Shown piece by piece: positions 16,877 to 26,610 of a stretch of DNA of 64,000 nt. The DNA comes from Bhargavaea massiliensis. Its GTDB lineage: Bacteria; Bacillota; Bacilli; Bacillales_A; Planococcaceae. The stretch spans positions 260,145-324,144 of the forward strand of contig NZ_JAHBCJ010000004.1 in assembly GCF_018390575.1 (NCBI RefSeq), read 5' to 3'. Numbering within the stretch: the stretch's first letter is position 1; the number at the start of each line of letters is the position of its first letter. The position numbers and the translations under genes were made by a program. The notes beneath the pieces were generated by a model, which was given only the letters and a program-made list of their open reading frames with translations, searched no databases and was not told where the DNA came from.

Positions 16877-17758
16877 TCAAACCTCCATCATCATCGTTTC
16901 AAACTGCCGGACCAGCCGGCTTTGTTCCTCCTCTTCCATCGGCAGGAGAGGGAGGCGCACTTCGTAGTCGCCGAAGCCGAGGTGCGAGGTGAGCACTTTA
17001 ATCGGAATCGGATTCACATCAACCGATAGTGCATTGATCAGCGGAGTCAGGCGGTAGTGAAGTTCCTGCGCCCGAGTCAGATTGGTGAATGTCTGTTCAT
17101 ACATTTCCTGGAATTGGGAAGGCACCGCGTTGGCAACGACCGAGATAACCCCCTGGCCGCCGAGCGATGTGAATGGAAGCGCCGTATCGTCATTGCCGCT
17201 GTAGAGCGCGAACGACGGATCCGTCACAAGGCGCACCTGAGACATATAGTTGAGGTCGCCGGTCGCGTCTTTCAGGCCGACAATATACGGATGGCGGCTC
17301 AGCTCCAGCACCGTTTCAGGCGTGATCGTCATGCCGGTGCGGGAAGGGACGTTATAAAGGAGGGCAGGGAGCTCCGCAGCGTTCACAATCGCCTCGAAAT
17401 GGCGGATCAGGCCGCGCTGGCTCGTCTTGTTGTAGTAAGGGGTGATCAGCATGAGGCCGTCCGCGCCGATTTCCTTGGCTTCACGGGAAGCACGGATCGA
17501 TTCCGCAGTCGAGTTCGAGCCGGTTCCTGCAATGACAGGCACACGGCCGGCAGCCGTTTCAACCGCAATCTCGAGAAGGCGGCGGCTTTCTTCCGCAGTG
17601 AGCGTCGAGCCTTCTCCGGTCGTGCCATTGATGACGAGCGCCTGGATGTTGTTTTCAATCAGGAACTCCAGGTGGCGGCGGAAGCTGTTGTAATCGACTT
17701 CGTCGTCCATGAATGGGGTGGTGACTGCAGCGGCAACTCCTGTAAATAGATGTGTCAT
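16877..17758 (-). CDS. dapA: 4-hydroxy-tetrahydrodipicolinate synthase
   Basis: A 293-residue TIM-barrel of the DapA family. The Schiff-base Lys163 is in VGLKDATGD, the catalytic Tyr135 in [10 protein letters not shown], and the pyruvate-binding loop is GTTGEG. It condenses pyruvate with aspartate semialdehyde, the entry step of diaminopimelate/lysine synthesis. The gene heads a two-gene operon with dapB, and its ~330-nt leader contains a lysine riboswitch and an attenuator hairpin, so expression should fall when lysine is plentiful. Confidence 0.95.
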   Translation of the reverse strand: MTHLFTGVAAAVTTPFMDDEVDYNSFRRHLEFLIENNIQALVINGTTGEGSTLTAEESRRLLEIAVETAAGRVPVIAGTGSNSTAESIRASREAKEIGADGLMLITPYYNKTSQRGLIRHFEAIVNAAELPALLYNVPSRTGMTITPETVLELSRHPYIVGLKDATGDLNYMSQVRLVTDPSFALYSGNDDTALPFTSLGGQGVISVVANAVPSQFQEMYEQTFTNLTRAQELHYRLTPLINALSVDVNPIPIKVLTSHLGFGDYEVRLPLLPMEEEEQSRLVRQFETMMMEV

Positions 17759-17851
17759 GTAAAATCCCTCTTTCTATCCATAATGTATTCCGGTCTCCCG
17801 GTTTCCGGCACAAACGCCCGGTCAATGGATGAAATGTCCCATGCATCGGCA

Positions 17852-17883
17852 ATATAAAAAGCCGGAAACGGTAGGTTTCCGGC
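17852..17883 (-). terminator. Attenuator terminator of the lysine riboswitch
   Basis: On the minus strand, GCCGGAAACC-TACC-GGTTTCCGGC-like stem (17861-17883) followed by TTTTTATATT. It lies between the lysine aptamer and dapA. Confidence 0.85.
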
Positions 17884-18090
17884 TTGTGATTGTCGACGAT
17901 GCACGACCCTGAGGTCACAAGTGGAAGCACTCCATTATTACGAGAATAATGACAGCCTGCATATTGTTCATATACAGTCCAACGGGTATCAGTCTGCAAA
18001 CCAAATCCCGTTTCGGCAAATCTCCCTTTCCGCCCGCTACCGGTCTGCAGCCGTTGCAGCGGGGTACTCATGATCTTTGCACCTCATCCA
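17883..18090 (-). promoter_or_regulatory. Lysine riboswitch (L-box) upstream of dapA
   Basis: Read on the minus strand, the conserved L-box blocks appear in order: TGAGGTGC (18086-18079), ATGAGTA, GGGAGATTTGCCGAA (18026-18012), AGGCTGTCA (17958-17950), an ATTATT/AATAAT hairpin and TGGAGTGCT (17934-17926). The closing P1 helix pairs TGAGGT (18086-18081) with ACCTCA (17915-17910). CTTGTGA (17921-17915) overlaps the 3' side of P1 and can alternatively pair with TCACAAG (17889-17883), next to the terminator, forming an antiterminator. Known class logic: lysine binding stabilises P1, permits the terminator and shuts off dapA-dapB. Confidence 0.88.
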
Positions 18091-18992
18091 TTGCTATTCA
18101 ATTGTGTTAGTTTGAATCTTGTGTACTACGTTAACATGAAGAAGAAAAGAATGCAAAGGGTTTTGCGCAAATTATCGGAACAGCAATGACGCGAACAGGA
18201 TTCACCAAACAAGAAACAGCTGGATAAATCACTAAAAGGAATCGCACAGCCAAAAAGCCGGTGGACCAGGATTATATAAACAGACGAGAAATTAACAGAA
18301 ACAGTGATGAGCCGACTGCATTTCATCTCAATAGAAATGAGACGGAAGGCTAACGGATATGTTCAGGCACAAGCAGCAGACTGATTCAGCCCGAACCAAA
18401 TCGGATGAACCCGATAAAGTAGCTTGATCCGTGCCAGATCGTTATAAAGAGTCGACATTCTAAACATCTGATCTAAACAGCAGAATCAAGGCAGCTAATG
18501 GACCCAGATTTCCGTTTCGTCTCACTGTCTTAAGTATACTACTTAATGAAACGCAACTTCCTAAAATAGAAATTATGTAAACTAAAAATAAGAGAAGCCA
18601 CTTACGGCCAGGATCCGCCTCTCCCATTCTATACGTACAGCCACAACCATGCCAACAACATAAACATGATAAAGAATGATTTTGCTGACCTCGTCTCTTA
18701 TGTTGGTCGCAATGAATGTTCATCAATCCGCCAGCTTGCTTGGACATCCAGCTTTAGCTGAATCAATTTGACAGGACTCCATATACATTGGACTCAAATT
18801 CTACCCTTGCAGGATTTCAATTTTGCATCGTTCACGGCTCACGTCATGTGTCCGGTTTCATGAAGTGATCCGCTTACGACTGGTCAACTTAAGATTCAGC
18901 AGACCTAAACACCACGAATCTTTGCCGTGTTGTTTTTAATGATTTCACGACTCGCTGAACCCAGCCCGACTGTGTTACATGGTGTGTATCAT

Positions 18993-19021
18993 TGCTCCAT
19001 CAACTTCTGTTCCGTATAATC
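18993..19021 (+). promoter_or_regulatory. Orphan candidate promoter
   Basis: TTGCTC (18993-18998), 17-bp spacer, TATAAT (19016-19021), with a second TATAAT at 19028-19033. No coding region follows on this strand, so it may drive an RNA or be a remnant. Confidence 0.35.
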
Positions 19022-19133
19022 TGCCGTATAATAGATGCACATTAAAAGTAATGTATCCACAGACCGGTCCATCGTTGTTTGTAACTTGATTGCAAAATGA
19101 AATTGAATGAATCAATTTCTGCAAATGTTATGA

Positions 19134-19225
19134 TTGCATTTTGCAATTAAGTGAGTGCTTTATAGGCTTATCAAGGGATTTAACCAATTACTTTCTGATT
19201 GCAATAATTGAGCTTGCATTTTGCA
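19134..19225. promoter_or_regulatory. Paired palindromic motifs TTGCA-TTT-TGCA(A)
   Basis: TTGCATTTTGCAA at 19134-19146 is a 5+3+5 inverted repeat. A second copy, TTGCATTTTGCA, is at 19214-19225, 80 bp away, and a related ATTGCAAAATG occurs near 19089. They lie just downstream of a MarR-type regulator gene, which suggests operator sites, but no regulated gene is adjacent. Confidence 0.4.
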
Positions 19226-19244
19226 TCTATTGGTCAGGCAGGAA

Positions 19245-19661
19245 TCATTCCTCATTCCCGCCAAGAATCCGCTGCAATTCACTTAGTGAACGGACAATGA
19301 TTTCTTGTTCGAATTCTCCCATGGATGCAAGGGCTTCATTCATCTGTTCCAGTATTTTTTCATCGATCTGTTTCACCTTTTTAGTGCCTTTGTCGGTCAG
19401 TGAAAGAATCTGGATTCTCCGGTCTCCCGGATACGGTCTCCGCTTGACGTATCCTCCGTTCACGAGCGTCTGTACCTGGCGCGAAAATGTCGTGATGTCC
19501 ATGCCGAGCCCCCTGGCCGTTTCCTGCATCGATGGCTCATTTCTCATCTGGATTTCATGCATGATGGTACTTTGCTGCACAGAAACATCAGTGCAGGCTT
19601 CCTTATGAATCTTGTTCAGCTCCCCGTTCAGTGAATGGAATGTAGCAAGCATTTGTTCCAC
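19245..19661 (-). CDS. MarR-family transcriptional regulator
   Basis: A protein of about 138 residues with the winged helix-turn-helix of MarR regulators: helix MQETARGLGMDITTFSRQVQ, then the basic wing RRPYPGDRRIQILSLTDKG, flanked by dimerisation helices. The frame opens at 19697, but the GTG at 19661 follows GGGGAGGGGG and gives the usual family length. No drug pump or enzyme is directly adjacent, so the target is unknown; palindromic TTGCA motifs just downstream are candidate binding sites. Confidence 0.85.
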   Translation of the reverse strand: MEQMLATFHSLNGELNKIHKEACTDVSVQQSTIMHEIQMRNEPSMQETARGLGMDITTFSRQVQTLVNGGYVKRRPYPGDRRIQILSLTDKGTKKVKQIDEKILEQMNEALASMGEFEQEIIVRSLSELQRILGGNEE

Positions 19662-19698
19662 GCCTGTTCCCCCTCCCCTTCTGAATTTATTGTACATT

Positions 19699-19738
19699 CA
19701 AAAAACGGAACGCGCATCCGATTGGACACGCGTTCCGC
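19699..19738 (-). terminator. spo0M terminator
   Basis: On the minus strand, CGGAACGCG...CGCGTTCCG stem followed by TTTTTTGAATG. It separates spo0M from marR. Confidence 0.8.
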
Positions 19739-19746
19739 AGAAAGGG

Positions 19747-20151
19747 TCAGGCATATTGGATTTCATCTTCGTCATAGGCATCGATGGCGTTGTCTACATG
19801 GACGGTCGTCTTCAGCATCAGCTTTTCATTGTCCTTATTGATCAGCCATCGGTCATCCGGAACGATTTCAAAAGGGATCATCCGGGTTTCCTTCGACTTG
19901 GAATCGCCGATCAGTTCGATGGAGTGCTTCGTGATCGTACGATCTACGTCCTCAAAGTCGCTCATGGCGTCTTCCCGGTGAATCCGGACCAATACTTCCA
20001 GCGTGATATGGTCAATGATCTGATCTGCCTCGCCGCCGTCAATATAGACGGTGCCGTTCAGCGTCTCCCCTTCTTCGAGTATCTGGTTATCGACAACCGT
20101 GTCGACTTCAAGCCCCCCGATACCGATCTTGGATAGGAATGATTTCAACAT
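19747..20151 (-). CDS. Sporulation-control protein Spo0M-like
   Basis: A 134-residue, acidic, all-beta arrestin-like domain matching the N-terminal part of Spo0M (SKIGIGGLEVDTVVDNQIL, LNGTVYIDGGEADQIIDHI). B. subtilis Spo0M is about twice as long (~258 aa), so this is a short form. The family influences phosphorelay-dependent sporulation and cell division, with no known enzymatic activity. ATG 20151 overlaps closely with the end of the upstream permease gene, suggesting co-transcription. Confidence 0.78.
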   Translation of the reverse strand: MLKSFLSKIGIGGLEVDTVVDNQILEEGETLNGTVYIDGGEADQIIDHITLEVLVRIHREDAMSDFEDVDRTITKHSIELIGDSKSKETRMIPFEIVPDDRWLINKDNEKLMLKTTVHVDNAIDAYDEDEIQYA

Positions 20152-20152
20152 G

Positions 20153-21364
20153 TTACTCGCTCCCCGTATGTTCGATGATCTTCCTGCTGTCCGTTTCATA
20201 TCTCATGTTCGGATTGGATTCATGTTCATCGTATCTCTTTTTCACCAGTTTGAACAGGTGTGACACAATGACCTTCAGAAGTGCATAACCCGGTATCCCA
20301 AGGATGACTCCCGGCACCCCGAACAGCGATCCGGCGGTGAGGAGGACAAAAATAATGGTAATCGGATGAATATGAAGTGTTTTACCCATAACCTGGGGAG
20401 AGATAAACTTCCCTTCGATCAGCTGGACAATTGTCCAGACCGCGGCGAGCTTCAGGATCATAAATGGAGACGTGACCAGGGCAATGATCAGTGCAGGAGT
20501 AATGGCGATGACAGGGCCAAGGTATGGGACGACGCTTGTCACCGCGGCCAGCGCACCGAGCGCCAGCGCATATTCCATACCGATAATCACGAATCCGATA
20601 TAAATCAGCAGGCCGATGCAGAATGAGACGATCAGCTGTCCCTGGATATAGTTGCTGAGCTGGTGGTCGGCTTCGCGGAAGATTTCCTTTGCCTCACGCC
20701 TCATTCTCGGCGGCATCAGGTTCATGATATAGCCCGGAAGCCGGTCGCCGTCTTTCAGAAGATAAAACAGGATAAACGGAACGGTGACAATCGAGATGAC
20801 AATTCCTGTCAGGGTGGAGATGAAATTCGTCACTCCGGAAGCAATCCCGCCTGCCGTGTCCCTGAAAAATCCGGCAATGTCTTCGAATACCGAGTCGACC
20901 AACAGATTCAGGTTGACATCAAGCTGATTATAGTAAGAAGCAAACAGGGATGTGCTCAAATAGTCGTCGATATTCAGGATCAGCAGCCTGAAGTATTCGG
21001 GAAACTCCTGGACCAGGTTGATGACCTGAGTTTTCAGGAACGGATAAATCAGGAATACGACGAGCGAAATGAGTCCGATTCCTCCGACGTAAATAATGAG
21101 AATCCCCCAGAGCCGAGGGATTCTCGCACGCTCCAGGAGCCGGAGAACCGGCCGGAGCAGATAAAACAATACGGTTGCCAGCACAACCGGCAGCACAACG
21201 TTTTGAACAAGCACTTTCACAGGTGTGAATACAAATTGGATCTGGTTGAACACCAGGATGATCAGCCCGGCCAAAAGAATGATCCCCAGGACGAACAGAG
21301 TCGTTCGCCCGCCCAAAAAACGGATCACCCGGCTTTGGCCGGGATTACCCTTTGTTCCTTGCAT
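20153..21364 (-). CDS. AI-2E family (PerM-type) transporter
   Basis: A 403-residue membrane protein with about eight helices and the family signature: a cluster of helices at both ends, a large loop near residues 140-200, and the ITPALIIALVTSP / GKFISPQVMGKTLHIHPITII region. Members (YdbI, YueF, YtvI) include sodium/proton antiporters and putative signal exporters; the substrate here cannot be told from sequence. ATG 21364 follows GGGGGAAG. The spo0M-like gene starts about at its stop codon. Confidence 0.88.
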   Translation of the reverse strand: MQGTKGNPGQSRVIRFLGGRTTLFVLGIILLAGLIILVFNQIQFVFTPVKVLVQNVVLPVVLATVLFYLLRPVLRLLERARIPRLWGILIIYVGGIGLISLVVFLIYPFLKTQVINLVQEFPEYFRLLILNIDDYLSTSLFASYYNQLDVNLNLLVDSVFEDIAGFFRDTAGGIASGVTNFISTLTGIVISIVTVPFILFYLLKDGDRLPGYIMNLMPPRMRREAKEIFREADHQLSNYIQGQLIVSFCIGLLIYIGFVIIGMEYALALGALAAVTSVVPYLGPVIAITPALIIALVTSPFMILKLAAVWTIVQLIEGKFISPQVMGKTLHIHPITIIFVLLTAGSLFGVPGVILGIPGYALLKVIVSHLFKLVKKRYDEHESNPNMRYETDSRKIIEHTGSE

Positions 21365-21385
21365 CGGCTTCCCCCTACTCTCTGT

Positions 21386-22369
21386 TTATGGCATAAGCCG
21401 CGCAGATGCGCCTTTCATCGCCTCGGGAGTCCCGAGAAATTCGCTAATCGCTTCCCGATTGGCAGATACGTCAAGCTCAATGACTGAACCGGCATGCGAA
21501 TAAGATCCGAAACGGTAAGTCCCATCCACCGGAATGGTCATCCGGTCAAGCTCCAATCCTCCTGATGCTGCCGCCTTTAACACTTTGCGGAGCCCGTCCA
21601 GCCCGCCGACATCGGTTTCAACGTAACCGGTCGCAGCCCCGGCCAGTTTCGGGAGGCGCGGCAATGTGCTTGGAGAAAGTACTTCATCCTTCAGGGCCGC
21701 AATGACTTTCTGCTGACGTTTCACACGTCCGAAGTCTCCTTCGCTGTCCGCCCGAAAGCGCGCATAGCCAAGCAGTTCCTTGCCGTTCAGGTCGTGAGTG
21801 CCCTGCTTCAGGGTCACGCCGATTTTTTCGGACATCGGCTTTTCCACATCGATCCGGACTCCCCCGGGCGCGGCAATATCAATCAGTTTTTCGAAGTTGT
21901 CAAAGTCTGTTACGGCGTAATGGTGGATTGGGATGCCGAACATGCCCGAAATGGTGTCCTTTGTCAATTGCACGCCGCCAAGATAATAGGCTGTGTTCAG
22001 TTTGTAGGACTGATAGCCCGGGATATCCGCATAGATGTCCCTCATGAACGATATGAGCTTTACCCGGTTGTTTTCTTTGTCGAGCGAAGCAAGGATCATC
22101 GTATCGGAGCGCGACTGTCCGGACTTGTCGTCATCGATACCGAGAAGCAGAAAGTTTTCTACATACGGGTATTGCGGATCGATCGGGTCGCCGCTGAATG
22201 GACCGGAATCCGGCTTTTCTCCGGACGCCAGCTCGCGCCCTTGGTTATATTGCCATACGGAGTACAGGCCGGCTGCAATTGCCAGAACGATCAGCAGGGC
22301 GAACAGCGCCCGGAACGGACGGAGCCTGCGCCGCCGTTTCCTGCCCCTCCTTGTATGAGGTGTTTCCAT
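21386..22369 (-). CDS. LCP (LytR-CpsA-Psr) family cell-wall glycopolymer ligase
   Basis: A 327-residue protein with a cytoplasmic basic head, one membrane anchor (~residues 20-45) and an external LCP domain. Key residues are in SRSDTMILAS, FMRDIYADIPG and YARFRADSEGDFGRVKRQQ. LCP enzymes transfer lipid-linked wall teichoic acid or other polymers to peptidoglycan. ATG 22369 follows GGAGGAATAATA. Which of the TagT/U/V paralogues it equals is not clear. Confidence 0.92.
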   Translation of the reverse strand: METPHTRRGRKRRRRLRPFRALFALLIVLAIAAGLYSVWQYNQGRELASGEKPDSGPFSGDPIDPQYPYVENFLLLGIDDDKSGQSRSDTMILASLDKENNRVKLISFMRDIYADIPGYQSYKLNTAYYLGGVQLTKDTISGMFGIPIHHYAVTDFDNFEKLIDIAAPGGVRIDVEKPMSEKIGVTLKQGTHDLNGKELLGYARFRADSEGDFGRVKRQQKVIAALKDEVLSPSTLPRLPKLAGAATGYVETDVGGLDGLRKVLKAAASGGLELDRMTIPVDGTYRFGSYSHAGSVIELDVSANREAISEFLGTPEAMKGASARLMP

Positions 22370-22431
22370 TATTATTCCTCCAAACTCTTAGTTCGTGAAT
22401 AGGACGCCGCTTTCCTTCCGGGGGTTGCATC

Positions 22432-22460
22432 TTGCTGACCGGTTTTCCGGGTGCTACAAT
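22432..22460 (+). promoter_or_regulatory. msrA promoter
   Basis: TTGCTG (22432-22437), 17-bp spacer, TACAAT (22455-22460); the ORF starts 39 bp further on. Confidence 0.6.
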
Positions 22461-22498
22461 ACAATCCGAGTGAATCCATAGAAAGAGAAGGTGCTGCA

Positions 22499-23032
22499 AT
22501 GGCAGGATTAAAGACCGAAAAAGCGATCTTTGCAGGCGGATGTTTCTGGTGCATGGTCAAGCCGTTCAAAAGTTGGGATGGCGTGATTGACCTCGTATCA
22601 GGCTATACCGGCGGAACGCTTGAAAACCCAACATACGAAGACGTCAAGCGCGGAGACACGGGCCATTACGAGGCGGTCGAGATTGAATTCAATCCGGATG
22701 TATTCCCTTATGAGGAACTGCTGAACGTTTACTGGCAGCAGATCGATCCGACTGACGACGGCGGACAGTTCCACGACCGCGGGGACTCGTACCGGACGGC
22801 GATCTTCTATACGACCGATGAGCAGCGCGAGTCTGCCCTGCGGTCAAAGGAAGCCCTCGAGAAAAGCGGACGGTTCGACAAGCCGATCGTCACGGAAATC
22901 CTTCCGGCCTCACGTTTCTACCCGGCCGAAGACTATCATCAAGACTATTATCTCAAAGAACGCGAACATTATGAACAGGACCGGGCCAAATCCGGCCGAG
23001 ATGAATTCATCAGCACCCACTGGGGACAGTAA
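22499..23032 (+). CDS. msrA: Peptide methionine (S)-sulfoxide reductase, first copy
   Basis: A 177-residue MsrA with the catalytic motif GGCFWCMV (Cys15 nucleophile, Cys18). It has [15 protein letters not shown] and the [22 protein letters not shown] region of the family. It repairs methionine S-sulfoxide in oxidised proteins using thioredoxin. ATG 22499 follows AGAAGGTG. This copy stands alone with its own promoter; a second msrA at 48038-48562 is paired with msrB, so the cell has two MsrA enzymes. Confidence 0.94.
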   Translation: MAGLKTEKAIFAGGCFWCMVKPFKSWDGVIDLVSGYTGGTLENPTYEDVKRGDTGHYEAVEIEFNPDVFPYEELLNVYWQQIDPTDDGGQFHDRGDSYRTAIFYTTDEQRESALRSKEALEKSGRFDKPIVTEILPASRFYPAEDYHQDYYLKEREHYEQDRAKSGRDEFISTHWGQ

Positions 23033-23181
23033 GCATCCGTGCCAGCGGATGCTTTTTCTTTATCTTTCCTTACCCATTTCCACAATTATATCTCACTTTC
23101 TCCTCCATCCCACCATACATGGATACCCGAACTTGCGTTCCTAAACATCACCGGTTAATATTGGGAATGTAGGTGATGAAT

Positions 23182-23430
23182 ATGAAACTTGTGCAGTGGG
23201 CATATGCCCGCAAATATCAGATCAAAGCCGTTTTTGATGACTTTCCGGAGACTGTATTTTTGTTCAGGCGCATCGGTGAGTTTTATTTTCTTTTTTCCTG
23301 CAGTGGCGGCGAATTCACACGCCTGCCGGAGCGGAATGACTATAACCGGATGGAGGAGCTCATCAATGAAGAGCTCGGCACACTGGAGCATTATATGAAC
23401 CGCCGGAGCAACCGCCGCGGCGTCTCATAG
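23182..23430 (+). CDS. Small hypothetical protein
   Basis: An 82-residue soluble protein starting MKLVQWAYARKYQIK, with alternating charged and aromatic residues and a basic C-terminus (NRRSNRRGVS). TAGGTGAT precedes the chosen ATG 23182; ATG 23176 is possible. I recognise no family. It lies between msrA and an ABC-F gene and has no terminator before the latter, so it could be co-transcribed with it. Confidence 0.6.
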   Translation: MKLVQWAYARKYQIKAVFDDFPETVFLFRRIGEFYFLFSCSGGEFTRLPERNDYNRMEELINEELGTLEHYMNRRSNRRGVS

Positions 23431-23486
23431 GCGGCCGGTTCTTCTCTGTGTCTCCGGTTACAGTTCGGAACGTGTTTGTGGTATAA

Positions 23487-25127
<1,641 letters not shown>

Positions 25128-25136
25128 TTCCAAGAC

Positions 25137-25167
25137 AAAGGAGACGGCAGATGCCGTCTCCTTTTTT
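25137..25167. terminator. Bidirectional terminator after the ABC-F gene
   Basis: AAAGGAGACGGC / GCCGTCTCCTTT stem with TTTTTG, between convergent genes. Confidence 0.85.
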
Positions 25168-25176
25168 GACGTGTGC

Positions 25177-25656
25177 TCAGCGTTTGCGGATAAACCGGCG
25201 TGCCAGCGTTCCTGCCGGAAGTTTCCGGATCACTTTGCCGCCTTTTGCGCTGATGCGTTCAAGCGTGCGGAGAAGCTTCACATTGCCGGTCCAGTGCTCT
25301 TCCAAAACCTCTTCTCCTGCCGAATTGACCAAAGTATTCACGATAAAGGTGGCGACCGCAATATCATCGAGATATCCGCCCGGCCCCAGTATGCCTTCCG
25401 GCAAAAAATCGATCGGTGATATAAAGTACAGGATACCGCTTGCCACAAGCAGCTTGCTTTTCCTGTCAATCCGGCTGTCGGTCAACGACTTCATGAGAAG
25501 GTGGAACAGATCCGGCGCAAACAGGATAATGTCTGCAAACCGCCCCCGCTTTCCGGGCTTGTCTCCGAGCCAGGTGGCCACTCTGCCCCTCAGCCGTTCG
25601 TAAAAGTCCTGTTGCTCTTCTTCTGAAGGCAGCGGACGCTTAAGTTCTGAATCCAT
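25177..25656 (-). CDS. DUF1232/YkvA family membrane protein
   Basis: A 159-residue protein with the DUF1232 core (KLLVASGILYFISPIDFLPEG, GGYLDDIAVATFIVNTL), two short hydrophobic segments and basic termini. The family is widespread and uncharacterised. It is convergent with the ABC-F gene and downstream of the cold-shock gene, which has its own terminator. Confidence 0.85.
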   Translation of the reverse strand: MDSELKRPLPSEEEQQDFYERLRGRVATWLGDKPGKRGRFADIILFAPDLFHLLMKSLTDSRIDRKSKLLVASGILYFISPIDFLPEGILGPGGYLDDIAVATFIVNTLVNSAGEEVLEEHWTGNVKLLRTLERISAKGGKVIRKLPAGTLARRFIRKR

Positions 25657-25779
25657 TTAATCACGTCCCTTCTCCGTCCTATACCAAAAATACCGGCAAA
25701 TGAAACGTCCGGGCAAAAAATGACTGATAAAACGATGAAAGATATTGAAATTCCCCACAGCTGATTTTTTCCCGGAAAC

Positions 25780-25812
25780 GAAAAAAGAAGCTTCCGGTAC
25801 AACCGGAAGCCT
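25780..25812 (-). terminator. csp terminator
   Basis: On the minus strand, GCTTCCGGT / ACCGGAAGC stem followed by TTCTTTTTTCG. Confidence 0.85.
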
Positions 25813-25830
25813 CCCATATGAACCCGCCGC

Positions 25831-26031
25831 TCAGAGCTTGACGACGTTTGCAGCCTGTGGTCCGCGGTTGCCATCGACAACTTCGAACTCAACTTGCTGG
25901 CCTTCGTCAAGCGTCTTGAAGCCTTCGCCCTGGATGGCGGAGAAGTGTACGAATACGTCGTCTTCGCCTTCGACCTCGATGAAGCCAAATCCCTTTTCCG
26001 CGTTGAACCATTTCACTGTGCCTTGTTTCAT
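25831..26031 (-). CDS. Cold-shock protein (CspA/CspB family)
   Basis: A 66-residue OB-fold protein with RNP1 KGFGFI and RNP2 VFVHF. It binds single-stranded RNA and DNA and acts as an RNA chaperone during growth and cold adaptation. The leader is ~150 nt from a perfect sigma-A promoter (26188-26215), as in other csp genes, and holds two potential structures described separately. The SD is GGGGG at 26046-26042. Which B. subtilis paralogue (CspB, C or D) it equals cannot be decided by eye. Confidence 0.95.
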   Translation of the reverse strand: MKQGTVKWFNAEKGFGFIEVEGEDDVFVHFSAIQGEGFKTLDEGQQVEFEVVDGNRGPQAANVVKL

Positions 26032-26041
26032 GTTAACTTTA

Positions 26042-26087
26042 CCCCCAACTTAAAAGAAATAATTTTAATATGGAACTTTTTTGGAGG
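26042..26087 (-). promoter_or_regulatory. Possible SD-sequestering helix in csp leader
   Basis: On the minus strand, CCTCCAA (26087-26081) can pair with TTGGGGG (26048-26042), which contains the csp SD, with one G-U pair and a ~32-nt AT-rich loop. Such a helix would hide the ribosome binding site and could be temperature dependent. Confidence 0.4.
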
Positions 26088-26103
26088 ATCAAAAAAATTC
26101 ACA

Positions 26104-26147
26104 TATTATAAAAAGTACCGACCTGAACCCGATCACTTTTTATAATA
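26104..26147. repeat. 13-bp perfect inverted repeat in csp leader
   Basis: TATTATAAAAAGT (26104-26116) and ACTTTTTATAATA (26135-26147) flank an 18-nt loop. In the csp mRNA this forms an AT-rich hairpin that would be stable mainly in the cold. Each arm also carries a TATAAT box, on opposite strands. Confidence 0.7.
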
Positions 26148-26187
26148 GGTGAATCCGTGTTTCCAGTCCTCTTGTTCAATTAATGAC

Positions 26188-26215
26188 ATTATACCATCTT
26201 CAGGAAGCGTGTCAA
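26188..26215 (-). promoter_or_regulatory. Consensus sigma-A promoter of csp
   Basis: On the minus strand, TTGACA (26215-26210), 16-bp spacer, TATAAT (26193-26188). Both hexamers match consensus fully; the csp start codon is ~155 bp downstream. Confidence 0.85.
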
Positions 26216-26236
26216 CGACGGCGCCCCTAATAATTT

Positions 26237-26539
26237 TTATTTTTTTGAAAACGGGTGCGGCTTTCCGTCTTTCATGACAATCAGACCGTGGTAAAGCTGC
26301 AGGTCCTCCGCGCAATCCTCGCAATAGCATACCTCTTTTACGCTCCAGAACGCCCAGTACTTGCCATCTTTCTCCGCTTCGTGTTCACACTCCCTGCGCA
26401 GCCGGGTAATCAGCTCGGTCAGGCCCGCCCTCGCATTTTCCTCGCGGTCAAAAACCTTCCGTTCCAGGACATGCTCTTCCCAGCCCTCAAATTGCCACCA
26501 TGGTTCATAGTCTGCTCTCATATAGATGATTTCATACAT
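26237..26539 (-). CDS. DUF1033 family protein
   Basis: A 100-residue soluble protein with the family pattern MYEIIYMRADYEPWWQFEGW near the N-terminus and three cysteines in VCYCEDCAEDLQ, which could bind a metal. Function unknown. A good promoter (TGGACA-16-TACAAT) lies 44 bp upstream. The csp promoter begins just after its stop codon, with no terminator between, so read-through into csp is possible. Confidence 0.8.
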   Translation of the reverse strand: MYEIIYMRADYEPWWQFEGWEEHVLERKVFDREENARAGLTELITRLRRECEHEAEKDGKYWAFWSVKEVCYCEDCAEDLQLYHGLIVMKDGKPHPFSKK

Positions 26540-26582
26540 TCCAATCGACCTTCTTTATCAATGTAATGCTGACTTCGACCCT

Positions 26583-26610
26583 ATTGTAGCAAATGAGCGT
26601 CCGATGTCCA
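26583..26610 (-). promoter_or_regulatory. Promoter of DUF1033 gene
   Basis: On the minus strand, TGGACA (26610-26605), 16-bp spacer, TACAAT (26588-26583). Confidence 0.6.

Larger units (their letters stand above)
18100..19240. other. Gene-poor, AT-richer region of unknown content
   Basis: About 1.1 kb between the lysine riboswitch and marR with visibly lower GC than the flanks. Short open frames (for example 18460-18747 on the minus strand, with one hydrophobic segment) lack a convincing SD, and I recognise no protein. Two overlapping TATAAT boxes (19016-19021, 19028-19033) point rightwards, the first with TTGCTC 17 bp upstream. Palindromic TTGCATTTTGCAA motifs occur near its right end. It could be a decayed gene, an acquired remnant or an untranslated RNA locus; nothing in it is decisive. 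Confidence 0.5.

Noticed and set aside
18126-18326. 66-codon minus-strand ORF upstream of the lysine riboswitch
   Set aside because: No SD or promoter, composition unlike neighbouring genes, and no recognisable domain.
18460-18747. 95-codon minus-strand ORF with a hydrophobic segment
   Set aside because: No convincing SD, odd Cys/His-rich start, AT-rich gene-poor context and no recognisable family; not enough to call a gene.
26133-26190. Leader peptide ORF (MSLIEQEDWKHGFTYYKK) upstream of csp
   Set aside because: Its ATG overlaps the -10 box of the consensus csp promoter, so it would not be on the main transcript.
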